A DNA stretch of 6,508 nucleotides, from assembly GCA_021767305.1 (NCBI GenBank), contig JAASTL010000056.1, positions 1-6,508 of the forward strand, in the 5' to 3' direction. Shown here one piece after another: positions 1 to 6,508 of the stretch (position 1 is the first letter of the stretch; every line of letters begins with the position of its first letter). This DNA is from Piscirickettsiaceae bacterium (GTDB lineage: Bacteria; Pseudomonadota; Gammaproteobacteria; Thiomicrospirales; Thiomicrospiraceae). Under the pieces are notes generated by a model that worked only from the letters and a program-made list of their open reading frames with translations, was not told where the DNA came from and made no database searches. Made by a program: the position numbers and the translations under genes.

Positions 1-774
1 CACGTAGTTGGTGATATCTACAACTAGGTCAATAGAACGCAGACCTGAACGCTGTAGCTTTTGCACCATCCATGCCGGCGTTGTAGCGTTTGCATCATAA
101 CCAGTTACCACACAACCTAAATACTTAGGGCAGGCTTGTGGCTCTTGTACATCAATCGCTTGTGTACAAGGTTCTAAGCCTTCCATTGCTTTATCAGCAA
201 ACGGCTGAGCGAACGGTGCTCCGCTAATAGCGTGTACATCACGTGCAATACCTAAAACGCTAAAGCAGTCTGCACGGTTTGGCGTTAAGTCGACATCAAT
301 CGTGCTGTCATCTAAATCTAGATACTCACGAATGTCCATGCCCACAGGTGCATCGGTTGGTAGAACGTGTAGACCATCTACACCATCGTCTGGTAGACCA
401 ATTTCTGTTGCGCCGCACAACATACCGTGTGAAGGCACGCCTCGTAGTTTGGCTTTTTTAATTTTAAAATCGCCGGGTAGTACTGCACCTACTTTTGCAC
501 AGCAAGCTTTCATGCCCGCCACTACGTTTTTAGCACCACATACGATTTGCACCGGCTCTTCTTCGCCTACATCTACTTGGGTTACATTTAGCTTGTCTGC
601 ATCTGGGTGTTTTTCTACTGAAAGCACATGACCCACCACCACGTTAGTAAAGGCTCCAGCAACTGGCTCAACGTCATCTACTTCAAGACCGGCCAAACTT
701 AATTCTTCAGATAAGGTGTTGGTGTCCCACTCAGGGCTGGTCCACTCTCTTAACCAATTTTCACTAAATTTCAT
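1..774 (-). CDS. pheT: Phenylalanyl-tRNA synthetase beta subunit, 5' part (PheT)
   Basis: This is the beta chain of the (alpha-beta)2 enzyme that charges tRNA-Phe in the cytoplasm. The first 258 codons are present and open to the left edge; the E. coli protein is about 795 aa, so roughly two thirds are missing. The start [11 protein letters not shown] matches the family N-terminus. The EMAP/OB-fold tRNA-binding domain spans about residues 40-150, with [20 protein letters not shown] at 45-64, IVCGAKN at 77-83 and [14 protein letters not shown] at 99-112. LTPNRADC (163-170) follows, and the B3/B4 domain begins near 210, with [17 protein letters not shown] running to the edge. The B5 domain and the catalytic-like core lie outside the window. 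The ATG is preceded by GAGAAG (779-784) with a short 4-base spacing. The gene starts 33 bases after pheS ends, so the two are surely co-transcribed. No frameshift is seen. Confidence 0.97.
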   Translation of the reverse strand, partial: MKFSENWLREWTSPEWDTNTLSEELSLAGLEVDDVEPVAGAFTNVVVGHVLSVEKHPDADKLNVTQVDVGEEEPVQIVCGAKNVVAGMKACCAKVGAVLPGDFKIKKAKLRGVPSHGMLCGATEIGLPDDGVDGLHVLPTDAPVGMDIREYLDLDDSTIDVDLTPNRADCFSVLGIARDVHAISGAPFAQPFADKAMEGLEPCTQAIDVQEPQACPKYLGCVVTGYDANATTPAWMVQKLQRSGLRSIDLVVDITNYV

Positions 775-807
775 ATTTCTTCTCGACTTACTCTGTCACG
801 GTCTTAA

Positions 808-1806
<999 letters not shown>

Positions 1807-1874
1807 TTAAACAATGTCCTAAAACGGTGAAAATCCGCAGGTTACTAAACCCACGTTATTAAACAGATATGCAG

Positions 1875-1898
1875 GATCTCACTAACTTGAATGAAATC
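1875..1898 (-). promoter_or_regulatory. Possible stem-loop in the pheS leader
   Basis: On the minus strand GATTTCA (1892-1898) can pair with TGAGATC (1875-1881), seven pairs with one G-U, around a 10-base loop. It lies between the terminator and the pheS ribosome binding site. It contains no run of Phe codons and is not followed by a T-tract. It may be chance structure in AT-rich sequence. Confidence 0.3.
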
Positions 1899-1931
1899 TT
1901 GTATAGCTATTTAGGATTTTGAAGTTTGGAG

Positions 1932-1962
1932 AAAAAAATAGGGGACTTACGCCCCCTACTTT
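1932..1962 (-). terminator. Intrinsic terminator after rplT, upstream of pheS
   Basis: On the minus strand a stem TAGGGG / CCCCTA with an 8-base loop (1945-1952) is followed directly by seven T (1932-1938). A G-T pair and three A-T pairs with the first T residues can extend the stem to 10 bp. GC-rich core plus T-tract is the standard factor-independent terminator, and it is one-directional (no T-run on the plus side). It lies 36 bases after the rplT stop. It should end much of the thrS-infC-rpmI-rplT transcript, so pheST needs either read-through (attenuation) or its own promoter. Confidence 0.85.
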
Positions 1963-1965
1963 AAA

Positions 1966-1982
1966 GCTGGGTGATACCCAGC
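1966..1982 (-). repeat. Perfect 7-bp hairpin just after rplT
   Basis: GCTGGGT and ACCCAGC form a perfect inverted repeat around a 3-base loop, 16 bases after the rplT stop codon and immediately before the terminator at 1932-1962. It is not followed by a T-run of its own. It could protect the 3' end of the ribosomal protein mRNA, or act with the terminator as one two-stem element. The inverted repeat is seen directly; its function is inferred. Confidence 0.7.
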
Positions 1983-1998
1983 ATGCAAATTCAGTCTA

Positions 1999-2355
1999 TT
2001 AAGCTAGAGCCGCTTTTGCTTTTTCTGCGATTGCAGTGAATGCGGCTGCATCATGTACTGCAATATCAGCTAATACTTTACGGTCAACCGCGATATCAGC
2101 TTTGTTACAACCATCAATAAAGCGGCTGTAAGTCATACCATTCATACGAGCTGCAGCGTTGATACGCGCAATCCATAGACGACGGAAGTTACGTTTTTTG
2201 TTACGACGGTCGCGGTATGCATACTGACCTGCTTTGATTACTGCTTGCTTAGCAACGCGAAAAACTTTGCTACGCGCGCCATAGTAACCTTTAGCTGCCT
2301 TCAATACTTTGTTGTGTCTACGACGAGCGATAACACCTCTTTTAACTCTTGCCAT
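1999..2355 (-). CDS. rplT: Large-subunit ribosomal protein L20 (bL20)
   Basis: L20 binds 23S rRNA early in 50S assembly; in E. coli it also represses translation of rpmI-rplT by binding their mRNA. The 118 aa length equals that of E. coli L20, and the sequence aligns end to end: [19 protein letters not shown] at the start, [19 protein letters not shown] (20-38), [20 protein letters not shown] (42-61), then [18 protein letters not shown] and the C-terminal [14 protein letters not shown]. The first half is a long, very basic helix-forming extension that reaches into rRNA; the C-terminal globular half (about 60-118) is the part that acts as repressor in E. coli. A strong Shine-Dalgarno TAGGAGA (2364-2370) sits 8 bases before the ATG. 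The gene follows rpmI by only 25 bases, which fits translational coupling. Confidence 0.99.
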   Translation of the reverse strand: MARVKRGVIARRRHNKVLKAAKGYYGARSKVFRVAKQAVIKAGQYAYRDRRNKKRNFRRLWIARINAAARMNGMTYSRFIDGCNKADIAVDRKVLADIAVHDAAAFTAIAEKAKAALA

Positions 2356-2363
2356 TTCTTTTA

Positions 2364-2370
2364 TCTCCTA
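2364..2370 (-). promoter_or_regulatory. Ribosome binding site of rplT
   Basis: TAGGAGA on the minus strand is close to the ideal anti-16S match and lies 8 bases before the rplT ATG. It is clearly stronger than the sites of pheT and thrS, in line with the high output needed for a ribosomal protein. Confidence 0.85.
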
Positions 2371-2380
2371 AGTTAGCGAA

Positions 2381-2578
2381 TTACGCGAAAGGTAACATGC
2401 GGCGAACCATCGCTACATCGTTATCGTGAATCATGCTTCCAGAACGAAGATGACGCTTACGCTTAGTAGATTTTTTAGTCAAGATATGACGAAGGTGAGA
2501 TTGTTTACACTTGAAACGACCAGTACCTGTTTTTTTGAAGCGCTTTTTAGCACTACTGTTTGATTTCATCTTTGGCAT
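2381..2578 (-). CDS. rpmI: Large-subunit ribosomal protein L35 (bL35)
   Basis: L35 is a small, very basic protein of the 50S subunit. The 65 aa length equals that of the E. coli protein. Family signatures are [20 protein letters not shown] (1-20), a Lys/Arg-rich middle, [17 protein letters not shown] (29-45) and the ending MVRRMLPFA. The ATG is preceded by GGAG (2588-2591) at 9 bases. It is the first gene after a 184-base non-coding stretch that follows infC, and rplT begins 25 bases after its stop. In E. coli rpmI is the gene whose translation L20 directly blocks, with rplT following by coupling; the same arrangement is likely here. The sequence is intact. Confidence 0.98.
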   Translation of the reverse strand: MPKMKSNSSAKKRFKKTGTGRFKCKQSHLRHILTKKSTKRKRHLRSGSMIHDNDVAMVRRMLPFA

Positions 2579-2762
2579 TGAATGAAACTCCGCATTTAAG
2601 CGATACTCAATTAGATTGAGCCACTTCAGTTTTAAAAATGAACTTAATAAATAAGTTCGTTAGGACAACCTACAGCACTGAGGGAGCTGCACCGGTAACC
2701 TTAAAGACTCTCATCGAATCTAAAAAGTCCCAGTTGTTGTTTTTTTAAGGACTTAAACTTAA
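2579..2762 (-). promoter_or_regulatory. Structured infC-rpmI leader, candidate L20 operator
   Basis: These 184 bases have no convincing reading frame but can form several stems on the minus strand: AAGTCC (2749-2754) with GGACTT (2725-2730); a bulged stem from 2668-2676 to 2686-2696 with a 9-base loop; a perfect 7-bp stem GAACTTA / TAAGTTC (2640-2658) followed by ATTTTT; and a perfect 6-bp stem CTCAAT / ATTGAG (2606-2620) shortly before the rpmI Shine-Dalgarno. AGCTCC (2683-2688) could pair with GGAGTT (2586-2591), which contains that Shine-Dalgarno. In E. coli the infC-rpmI region carries the L20-binding pseudoknot that represses rpmI-rplT, so position supports the same role. The stems are seen; their use is inferred. 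Confidence 0.5.
2640..2658 (-). repeat. Perfect 7-bp hairpin with weak T-run, upstream of rpmI
   Basis: GAACTTA and TAAGTTC are exact inverted repeats around a 5-base loop, followed on the minus strand by ATTTTTAAAA. The stem is AT-rich (2 of 7 pairs are G-C) and the T-run is short, so it would be a weak terminator at best. It may be a pause or attenuation element, or a structural arm of the rpmI leader. Confidence 0.5.
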
Positions 2763-3329
2763 TTAAGCCTTAGTTTTCTTGCTAGGAGCCACCATCATTT
2801 GCATTTGGCGGCCTTCCATCTTAGGCATTTGTTCAACGGTCGCAACCTCTTGAATATCATCCCTAACACGTTCTAGCATTTTAAGACCCAGTTCCTTATG
2901 AGTGATTTCACGTCCGCGGAACCAAATGGTTACCTTAACGCGATCTCCCTTGTCTAGGAATTTCATCAGGTTGCGTAGTTTGACCTGATAATCTCCCTCC
3001 TCAGTTCCTGGGCGAAACTTAACTTCTTTGACCTGGACTTGCTTCTGCTTTTTCTTAGCTTCGTGCTGCTTTTTCTGCTGCTGGTAAAGGTATTTACCGT
3101 AGTCCATGACCTTACAAACTGGAGGCTGCGCTTTCGCCGTAATCTCAACCAAATCCAAGCCTGCTTCTGCCGCTCGTGCGAGTGCATCTTGGATTTTCAC
3201 CACACCTACCTGCTCACCGTCGGCATCAATCAATCTGACTTCAGGCGTATTGGTAATGGCTTTGTTAATTCTATCTTTTGGTGCTTCCGGTTGTTGTGGT
3301 CGACCACGACCACCTCTTCTGATTGCGAT
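2763..3329 (-). CDS. infC: Translation initiation factor IF-3, non-AUG start
   Basis: IF-3 binds the 30S subunit, prevents early joining of 50S and checks the start codon and initiator tRNA. Counting from the AUC at 3327-3329 the protein is 188 aa (E. coli 180). The N-domain runs from about 20 to 85 ([20 protein letters not shown], then [14 protein letters not shown] at 69-82). A Lys/Gln-rich linker covers about 83-100. The C-domain carries [20 protein letters not shown] (101-120), [12 protein letters not shown] (137-148) and [11 protein letters not shown] (172-182). No in-frame ATG or GTG lies between the upstream stop and the conserved N-domain; the first usual codon, a TTG at 3231-3233, would cut off conserved residues. 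The first 19 residues are basic and Gly/Arg/Pro-rich, somewhat longer than in E. coli. The equivalent of E. coli Arg129 is Trp136. The start lies 27 bases after the thrS stop. Confidence 0.95.
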   Translation of the reverse strand: MAIRRGGRGRPQQPEAPKDRINKAITNTPEVRLIDADGEQVGVVKIQDALARAAEAGLDLVEITAKAQPPVCKVMDYGKYLYQQQKKQHEAKKKQKQVQVKEVKFRPGTEEGDYQVKLRNLMKFLDKGDRVKVTIWFRGREITHKELGLKMLERVRDDIQEVATVEQMPKMEGRQMQMMVAPSKKTKA

Positions 3330-3337
3330 AGCAATAT

Positions 3338-3342
3338 CCTCC
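3338..3342 (-). promoter_or_regulatory. infC ribosome binding site that fixes a non-AUG start
   Basis: GGAGG on the minus strand is a full Shine-Dalgarno between thrS and infC. An AUC codon follows at 8 bases (3327-3329) in the infC frame. An in-frame AUU lies only 2 bases after it (3333-3335), which is too close for normal use. A strong site coupled to a poor start codon is the arrangement that lets IF-3 repress its own synthesis in E. coli, where the start is AUU. Confidence 0.85.
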
Positions 3343-3356
3343 AGTTATAAAAAAAT

Positions 3357-5294
3357 CTATTTGCTGTCTGTTGAAACAGCTCTACCCAAGTTAGAAATAT
3401 CTTTAGAAAGTAAATCGACTAACTCTTCAAAGGTGAAACTACCTAAGTTTTCACCGCTGCGGGCACGTACATTGACTGTTCCATCGGCTTGTTCTTGATC
3501 ACCTGCGACCAAGATGTATGGAACACGTTGCATAGTATGCTCGCGAATTTTAAACCCAACCTTTTCATTTCTCAAGTCTGATTCGGCTCTAAATCCATGT
3601 TTTTTCAATTTTTTCGTCATTTCGACCACATAATCATTGTGGACTTCTGAAATTCCAGCCAAAACACATTGAACCGGAGCTAACCAAGTTGGGAAACGAC
3701 CTTCGTAATGTTCAATCAAAATTCCGCAGAAACGTTCAAGTGAACCTAAAATAGCGCGGTGAATCATGACCGGGTGATGTTTTTCATTATCTTGACCCAC
3801 ATAAGTTGCATTCAAACGCTCTGCTTGAGTCATGGAAAAGTCAAGCTGGATGGTTCCACACTGCCATACACGACCGATACAGTCTTTTAATTGGAACTCA
3901 ATCTTAGGACCATAGAAAGCACCTTCACCCGGCTGCAATTTATACTCAAGACCTGCATCTTGCAAAGTGGCTTCCAGCGCAGATTCCGCTAGATCCCATA
4001 CTTCATCGGCACCTACACGTTGCTCTGGACGAGTAGAGAACTTAACTGCAATATTGTCAAAACCAAAATCCGCATAGGTTTGGAAAACCAAATCAATACA
4101 CGCTTGTACTTCTTGCTTAATTTGCTCTTCAGTACAGAAGATATGCGCATCATCCTGAGTAAACGATCGCACACGCATTAAACCGTGCAAAGTACCTGAG
4201 GCTTCATTACGGTGAACCGTACCAAACTCTGCAATACGGATCGGTAAATCACGGTAGCTGGTTAAGTGACGGTTAAATACTTGGATATGTCCCGGACAGT
4301 TCATCGGTTTAACAGCGTAGTCGCGGTTATCCGTTTCTGTGGTGAACATATTATCTTTAAATTTGTCCCAGTGACCTGATTTTTCCCATAGAGAACGATC
4401 TAGAATCAATGGGGTACGAATCTCTTCATAATCATTTTCAATCAGCTGTTCACGCATGTAATCTTCAACCACACGATAAAGCGTTGTCCCTTTCGGATGC
4501 CAGAACGCCATCCCTGGGGCCAGTTCATCAACATGGAACAAATCCAATGCTTTGCCCAGTTTACGGTGGTCACGCTTCTCAGCTTCTTCCATCATCTTCA
4601 GGTAGTCTTTCAACGCCTGCTTGTCCGGGAAAGCAACCCCATAGATACGCTGCAACATTTTATTATCAGAATTACCGCGCCAGTAAGCACCTGCTACGTG
4701 TGTCAGTTTTAGCGCTTTGATAAAACTCATGTTAGGTACGTGCGGCCCTACACACATATCCACATACTCTTCGTGGAAGTAGAAGCCAAACTCAGTTTCA
4801 TCTGGAAGATCTTTAATTAACTCCAACTTATAGTCTTCACCACGTTCACTAAAAGTCTGGATTGCCTCATCACGTGGCAACATTTTTTTGATCACCGGAT
4901 ACTTGGTTTTCGCCAGCTCAAGCATACGTTTTTCGATGACTTTCAGATCATCCGGCGTTAAGCGATGTTCCATATCGATGTCATAGTAAAAGCCATTGTC
5001 GATAACAGGACCAATCGCCATTTTTACATCAGGGTAAAGCTGCTTGAGTGCATGACCTAACAAGTGGGCACAAGAGTGGCGCATAATATGAACACCATCT
5101 TCATCACGCATGGTCACAATTTCCAACGTCGCGTCTGTGGTAATCAAGTCGCAAGCATCCGTTAACTGGCCGTTTACACGACCTGCAATCGTTGCTTTTG
5201 CAAGACCTGCACCAATGCTTTCAGCCACTTGCATAACTGAAACCGCTTCATCGAATTGTTTAGTAGAACCATCTGGTAATGTAATGATTGGCAT
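3357..5294 (-). CDS. thrS: Threonyl-tRNA synthetase (ThrS)
   Basis: This class II enzyme charges tRNA-Thr and edits mischarged Ser-tRNA-Thr. It is 645 aa against 642 in E. coli and complete. The domain order is TGS (about 1-62, [13 protein letters not shown] start); the editing domain (about 65-225), with the hydrolytic set His73 and His77 in HSCAHLLGH and Cys181 and His185 in DMCVGPH; the catalytic core (about 243-535); and the anticodon-binding domain (about 540-640). The three zinc ligands that hold threonine are visible: Cys333 in PMNCPGH, His384 in DDAHIFC and His512 in MIHRAILGS. Motif 2 lies in [20 protein letters not shown] (357-376). The ATG has a modest AAGAG (5305-5309) 10 bases upstream. 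The gene heads the cluster, after a promoter-like region and a leader. All key residues are present. Confidence 0.99.
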   Translation of the reverse strand: MPIITLPDGSTKQFDEAVSVMQVAESIGAGLAKATIAGRVNGQLTDACDLITTDATLEIVTMRDEDGVHIMRHSCAHLLGHALKQLYPDVKMAIGPVIDNGFYYDIDMEHRLTPDDLKVIEKRMLELAKTKYPVIKKMLPRDEAIQTFSERGEDYKLELIKDLPDETEFGFYFHEEYVDMCVGPHVPNMSFIKALKLTHVAGAYWRGNSDNKMLQRIYGVAFPDKQALKDYLKMMEEAEKRDHRKLGKALDLFHVDELAPGMAFWHPKGTTLYRVVEDYMREQLIENDYEEIRTPLILDRSLWEKSGHWDKFKDNMFTTETDNRDYAVKPMNCPGHIQVFNRHLTSYRDLPIRIAEFGTVHRNEASGTLHGLMRVRSFTQDDAHIFCTEEQIKQEVQACIDLVFQTYADFGFDNIAVKFSTRPEQRVGADEVWDLAESALEATLQDAGLEYKLQPGEGAFYGPKIEFQLKDCIGRVWQCGTIQLDFSMTQAERLNATYVGQDNEKHHPVMIHRAILGSLERFCGILIEHYEGRFPTWLAPVQCVLAGISEVHNDYVVEMTKKLKKHGFRAESDLRNEKVGFKIREHTMQRVPYILVAGDQEQADGTVNVRARSGENLGSFTFEELVDLLSKDISNLGRAVSTDSK

Positions 5295-5321
5295 TCTTAA
5301 AATTCTCTTTATTTTCGGTTA

Positions 5322-5336
5322 ATTTACAGTGTAAAT
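5322..5336. promoter_or_regulatory. Perfect dyad in the thrS leader
   Basis: ATTTACA and TGTAAAT are exact 7-base inverted repeats around a single central base. The site lies 27 bases upstream of the thrS ATG, downstream of the proposed promoter. As DNA it has the shape of a dimeric repressor site; as RNA it could form a 6-bp stem with a 3-base loop. The half-site order is opposite to that of the TyrR box, and I do not recognise a factor for it. Confidence 0.5.
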
Positions 5337-5341
5337 CGGGT

Positions 5342-5382
5342 TTTGTAGCCACTCTCAAAACTAATCAAGAGCAAAGCCGCGT
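5342..5382 (-). promoter_or_regulatory. 5' part of thrS leader with possible stem-loop
   Basis: If transcription starts just after the proposed -10, the mRNA has a leader of about 80 bases. CTCT (5368-5371) can pair with AGAG (5352-5355), extended inwards by two G-U pairs, around an 8- to 12-base loop; GC pairs further out may join. In E. coli ThrRS binds a leader operator with loops mimicking the tRNA-Thr anticodon arm. I see no clear NGU anticodon mimic in this loop, so the analogy rests on position only. Confidence 0.3.
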
Positions 5383-5391
5383 ATTTTAGCA
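5383..5391 (-). promoter_or_regulatory. Probable extended -10 promoter of thrS
   Basis: TGCTAAAAT on the minus strand is an extended -10 (TG-N-TAAAAT, 5 of 6 to TATAAT), 88 bases before the thrS ATG. An overlapping TATAAA lies a few bases upstream. No good -35 hexamer sits at 16-18 bases, which extended -10 promoters can tolerate. It is placed correctly between the upstream terminator (5498-5532) and thrS. It is read by eye only. Confidence 0.45.
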
Positions 5392-5497
5392 TTTTATATG
5401 ACTAAACAGCCAGCCTATTTTTGATAGTTTTTCACTAACACTATGATTAAACACTCTTAAAAACAATAAGAAAAACAAACAATTAAATCCAGCCAAT

Positions 5498-5532
5498 AAA
5501 AAACCACCTCAAGCAATACTCAAAGGTGGTTT
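5498..5532 (-). terminator. Intrinsic terminator after the HDOD gene
   Basis: On the minus strand AAACCACCT (5524-5532) pairs perfectly over 9 bp with AGGTGGTTT (5501-5509) around a 14-base loop. The 3' arm runs into six T (5498-5503), the first three of which are part of the stem. It ends the HDOD gene transcript 89 bases after its stop and separates it from thrS, so the HDOD gene is not part of the translation operon. Confidence 0.85.
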
Positions 5533-5559
5533 AAAAAAGTGGATTTAAAAAGTAATTTT

Positions 5560-5580
5560 AGAAGCCTAGCTGAAGCTTCT
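5560..5580. repeat. Small 6-bp inverted repeat after the HDOD gene
   Basis: AGAAGC and GCTTCT form a perfect inverted repeat around a 9-base loop. There is no T-run right after it on either strand, so it is not itself a terminator. It may be a 3' stem that protects the HDOD mRNA, or chance. Confidence 0.35.
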
Positions 5581-5585
5581 TTAGC

Positions 5586-5615
5586 TTGACTCAAATTAAT
5601 TCAAATTAACTCAAA
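5586..5615. repeat. Three tandem 10-base repeats
   Basis: On the plus strand TTGACTCAAA, TTAATTCAAA and TTAACTCAAA follow one another without a gap, giving three units of 10 bases with the consensus TTRAYTCAAA. The array starts 6 bases beyond the HDOD stop codon. The unit length is near one helical turn, so each copy faces the same side of the DNA. Function is unknown; it may be slippage in AT-rich DNA. Confidence 0.6.
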
Positions 5616-5621
5616 GTTTAT

Positions 5622-6506
5622 TTAAACCATACTTAGTTCCTCAAAGGTAATTAATGCCTCTTCAACCAAATCGTCATAGGTTGAGGGCGCAAGACCAAAG
5701 TACTCTAAAGCCGCAAACAGCCTTTCATTGCCAACATCATCTATCTCAGCAACGACTTGACTCACTACTCCATTGCCAACGCCACTGCTTAATGCACCGT
5801 ATTCTGCAAGAAACACCAAATAAGCATAGGCCTGAAATGCAGGATTCGATTTTTCTGGGGCGTGATGCGATGCCACGCCCATGACAATGTCATTGGAAAA
5901 TTTCCATTGCTTTAACAGCCGCGCACTCATAACCGAATGATTGGTAGAAAAAATTTCTGCCTCCGCAGATTGAATTTTGTCCATCTCTGCCAAAGACAAA
6001 TCAATGACCTTTTGATAACGCTCTCGAGATTCAATTGACAATAAATAGATACCCAAATCTTTCATCAAACCAGCAAGAAAGGCTTCTCCCGGATTGAGAT
6101 GAACTGACTTGGCGATATCTTGTGCAATGAAAGCACACAGTAAAGCGTGTTTTAAAAACTGTTTTTCACTAAATGGCGGCTTACTTTTAAATGAAGATTT
6201 ATAGTTAATAGCATGTGCCATTAAACGCACATCCTTAACACCAATTCTAGAAACAGCTTCAGCTAAATCCGAGATTTTATTGCCGGTGGAATACTTGGCG
6301 GTATTGGCAACCCCAATCAAACCCGTCGTTAACCGAGGATCTTGAATAATCATTTGTGTGATTTCATTAAGATCAGGCATAGCTCCAGATGCCAAACTCT
6401 TTTCCAGCTTAGCCAGAGCATCCGGAAAATGCGGCAAATCATCTAATGACTTCAGGCGTTCCAATACCAAGTTACTGACACTTGGCGTGCTGTCTTTTTG
6501 ACTCAA
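5622..6506 (-). CDS. HDOD-domain signalling protein
   Basis: The protein (294 aa as read) is almost entirely one HDOD domain, a relative of HD-type phosphohydrolases found in bacterial signalling and regulatory proteins. Family hallmarks are LDDLPHFPDALAKLEK (21-36), IIQDPRLTTGLIGVANTAKY (53-72), ISDLAEAVSRIGVKDVRLMA (78-97), FLKHALLCAFIAQDIA (117-132), AFLAGLMKDLGIYLL (142-156), NHSVMSARLLKQW (189-201) and VASHHAPE (211-218). The usual HD pair in GLLHDIG is KD here (149-150), so metal-dependent catalysis is doubtful and a regulatory or binding role is more likely. No receiver, GGDEF, EAL or membrane segment is present in the window. The start used is a TTG 2 bases from the window edge; a true ATG further upstream is quite possible. 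The target is unknown. It ends at its own terminator. Confidence 0.85.
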   Translation of the reverse strand: MSQKDSTPSVSNLVLERLKSLDDLPHFPDALAKLEKSLASGAMPDLNEITQMIIQDPRLTTGLIGVANTAKYSTGNKISDLAEAVSRIGVKDVRLMAHAINYKSSFKSKPPFSEKQFLKHALLCAFIAQDIAKSVHLNPGEAFLAGLMKDLGIYLLSIESRERYQKVIDLSLAEMDKIQSAEAEIFSTNHSVMSARLLKQWKFSNDIVMGVASHHAPEKSNPAFQAYAYLVFLAEYGALSSGVGNGVVSQVVAEIDDVGNERLFAALEYFGLAPSTYDDLVEEALITFEELSMV

Positions 6507-6508
6507 GC

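Noticed and set aside
302..631. Plus-strand open frame of 109 codons.
   Set aside because: It is antisense to pheT, whose translation matches the family throughout; no ribosome site and a low-complexity Ser/Thr/Pro product.
1858..1863. TTTAAT on the minus strand (5 of 6 to TATAAT) as a pheS promoter -10, and TATACA a little further upstream.
   Set aside because: Neither has a recognisable -35 at 16-18 bases or an extended -10 TG in the right place; too weak to call in AT-rich sequence.
1964..1987. A minus-strand mini frame ATG-CTG-GGT-ATC-ACC-CAG-CTT-TAA across the first hairpin after rplT, as a possible leader peptide.
   Set aside because: It has no Phe codon, no Shine-Dalgarno in front of it, and is simply the hairpin sequence read as codons.
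2725..2754. AAGTCC / GGACTT stem followed by TTTAG just after infC, as an infC terminator.
   Set aside because: An 18-base loop, only six pairs and a very short T-run make termination unlikely; kept only as part of the leader structure.
2966..3187. Minus-strand 73-codon frame inside infC, with a Lys/Arg/Ser-rich product.
   Set aside because: It is a shifted reading of infC itself, whose linker is Lys-rich; no independent ribosome site.
3039..3498. Two overlapping plus-strand open frames (103 and 130 codons), one with a hydrophobic start resembling a membrane segment.
   Set aside because: Both are shadows of infC and the thrS end; the Leu/Phe run is the reverse complement of the IF-3 Lys/Gln-rich linker codons.
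5654..5884. Plus-strand 76-codon frame at the 3' end of the HDOD gene.
   Set aside because: It is antisense to conserved HDOD sequence, and no ribosome site or family resemblance is seen.

Overview
This window is core chromosome from a gammaproteobacterium. Every gene lies on the minus strand, so transcription runs from right to left. The protein sequences closely resemble those of Escherichia coli and Pseudomonas across their whole lengths. The gene order thrS-infC-rpmI-rplT-pheS-pheT is the classic translation cluster of this class. The sequence is moderately AT-leaning. I cannot fix the genus; a marine sulfur-oxidiser of the Thiomicrospira type is a guess from general impression only.

Layout, in transcription order. 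At the right edge is a single-domain HDOD protein (5622-6506; its true start may lie outside the window), followed by a 30-base decamer repeat and a good intrinsic terminator (5498-5532). The 327-base gap 5295-5621 also holds a probable extended -10 promoter and a leader of about 80 bases for thrS, with a perfect dyad at 5322-5336. Then come thrS (threonyl-tRNA synthetase, 645 aa), infC (IF-3, read from a non-AUG start), a 184-base non-coding leader, rpmI (L35), rplT (L20), two tandem hairpins of which the second is an intrinsic terminator, pheS (PheRS alpha, 332 aa), and the first 258 codons of pheT (PheRS beta), which runs off the left edge.

The genes work together in translation: charging of tRNA-Thr and tRNA-Phe, initiation fidelity on the 30S subunit, and assembly of the 50S subunit. 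In E. coli this cluster is known for autoregulation: ThrRS on its own leader, IF-3 through an AUU start, L20 on rpmI-rplT, and pheST by Phe-codon attenuation. Here the IF-3 control is clearly kept in principle (only AUC or AUU starts fit). An L20 operator has a plausible home in the infC-rpmI leader. The thrS leader shows no obvious anticodon mimic. The pheST attenuator appears replaced by a terminator without a Phe-rich leader peptide.

I see no mobile element, CRISPR array, tRNA or rRNA gene, and no evidence of a wholly new system. The points of interest are regulatory: the infC start, the rpmI leader, the rplT-pheS terminator and the thrS dyad.
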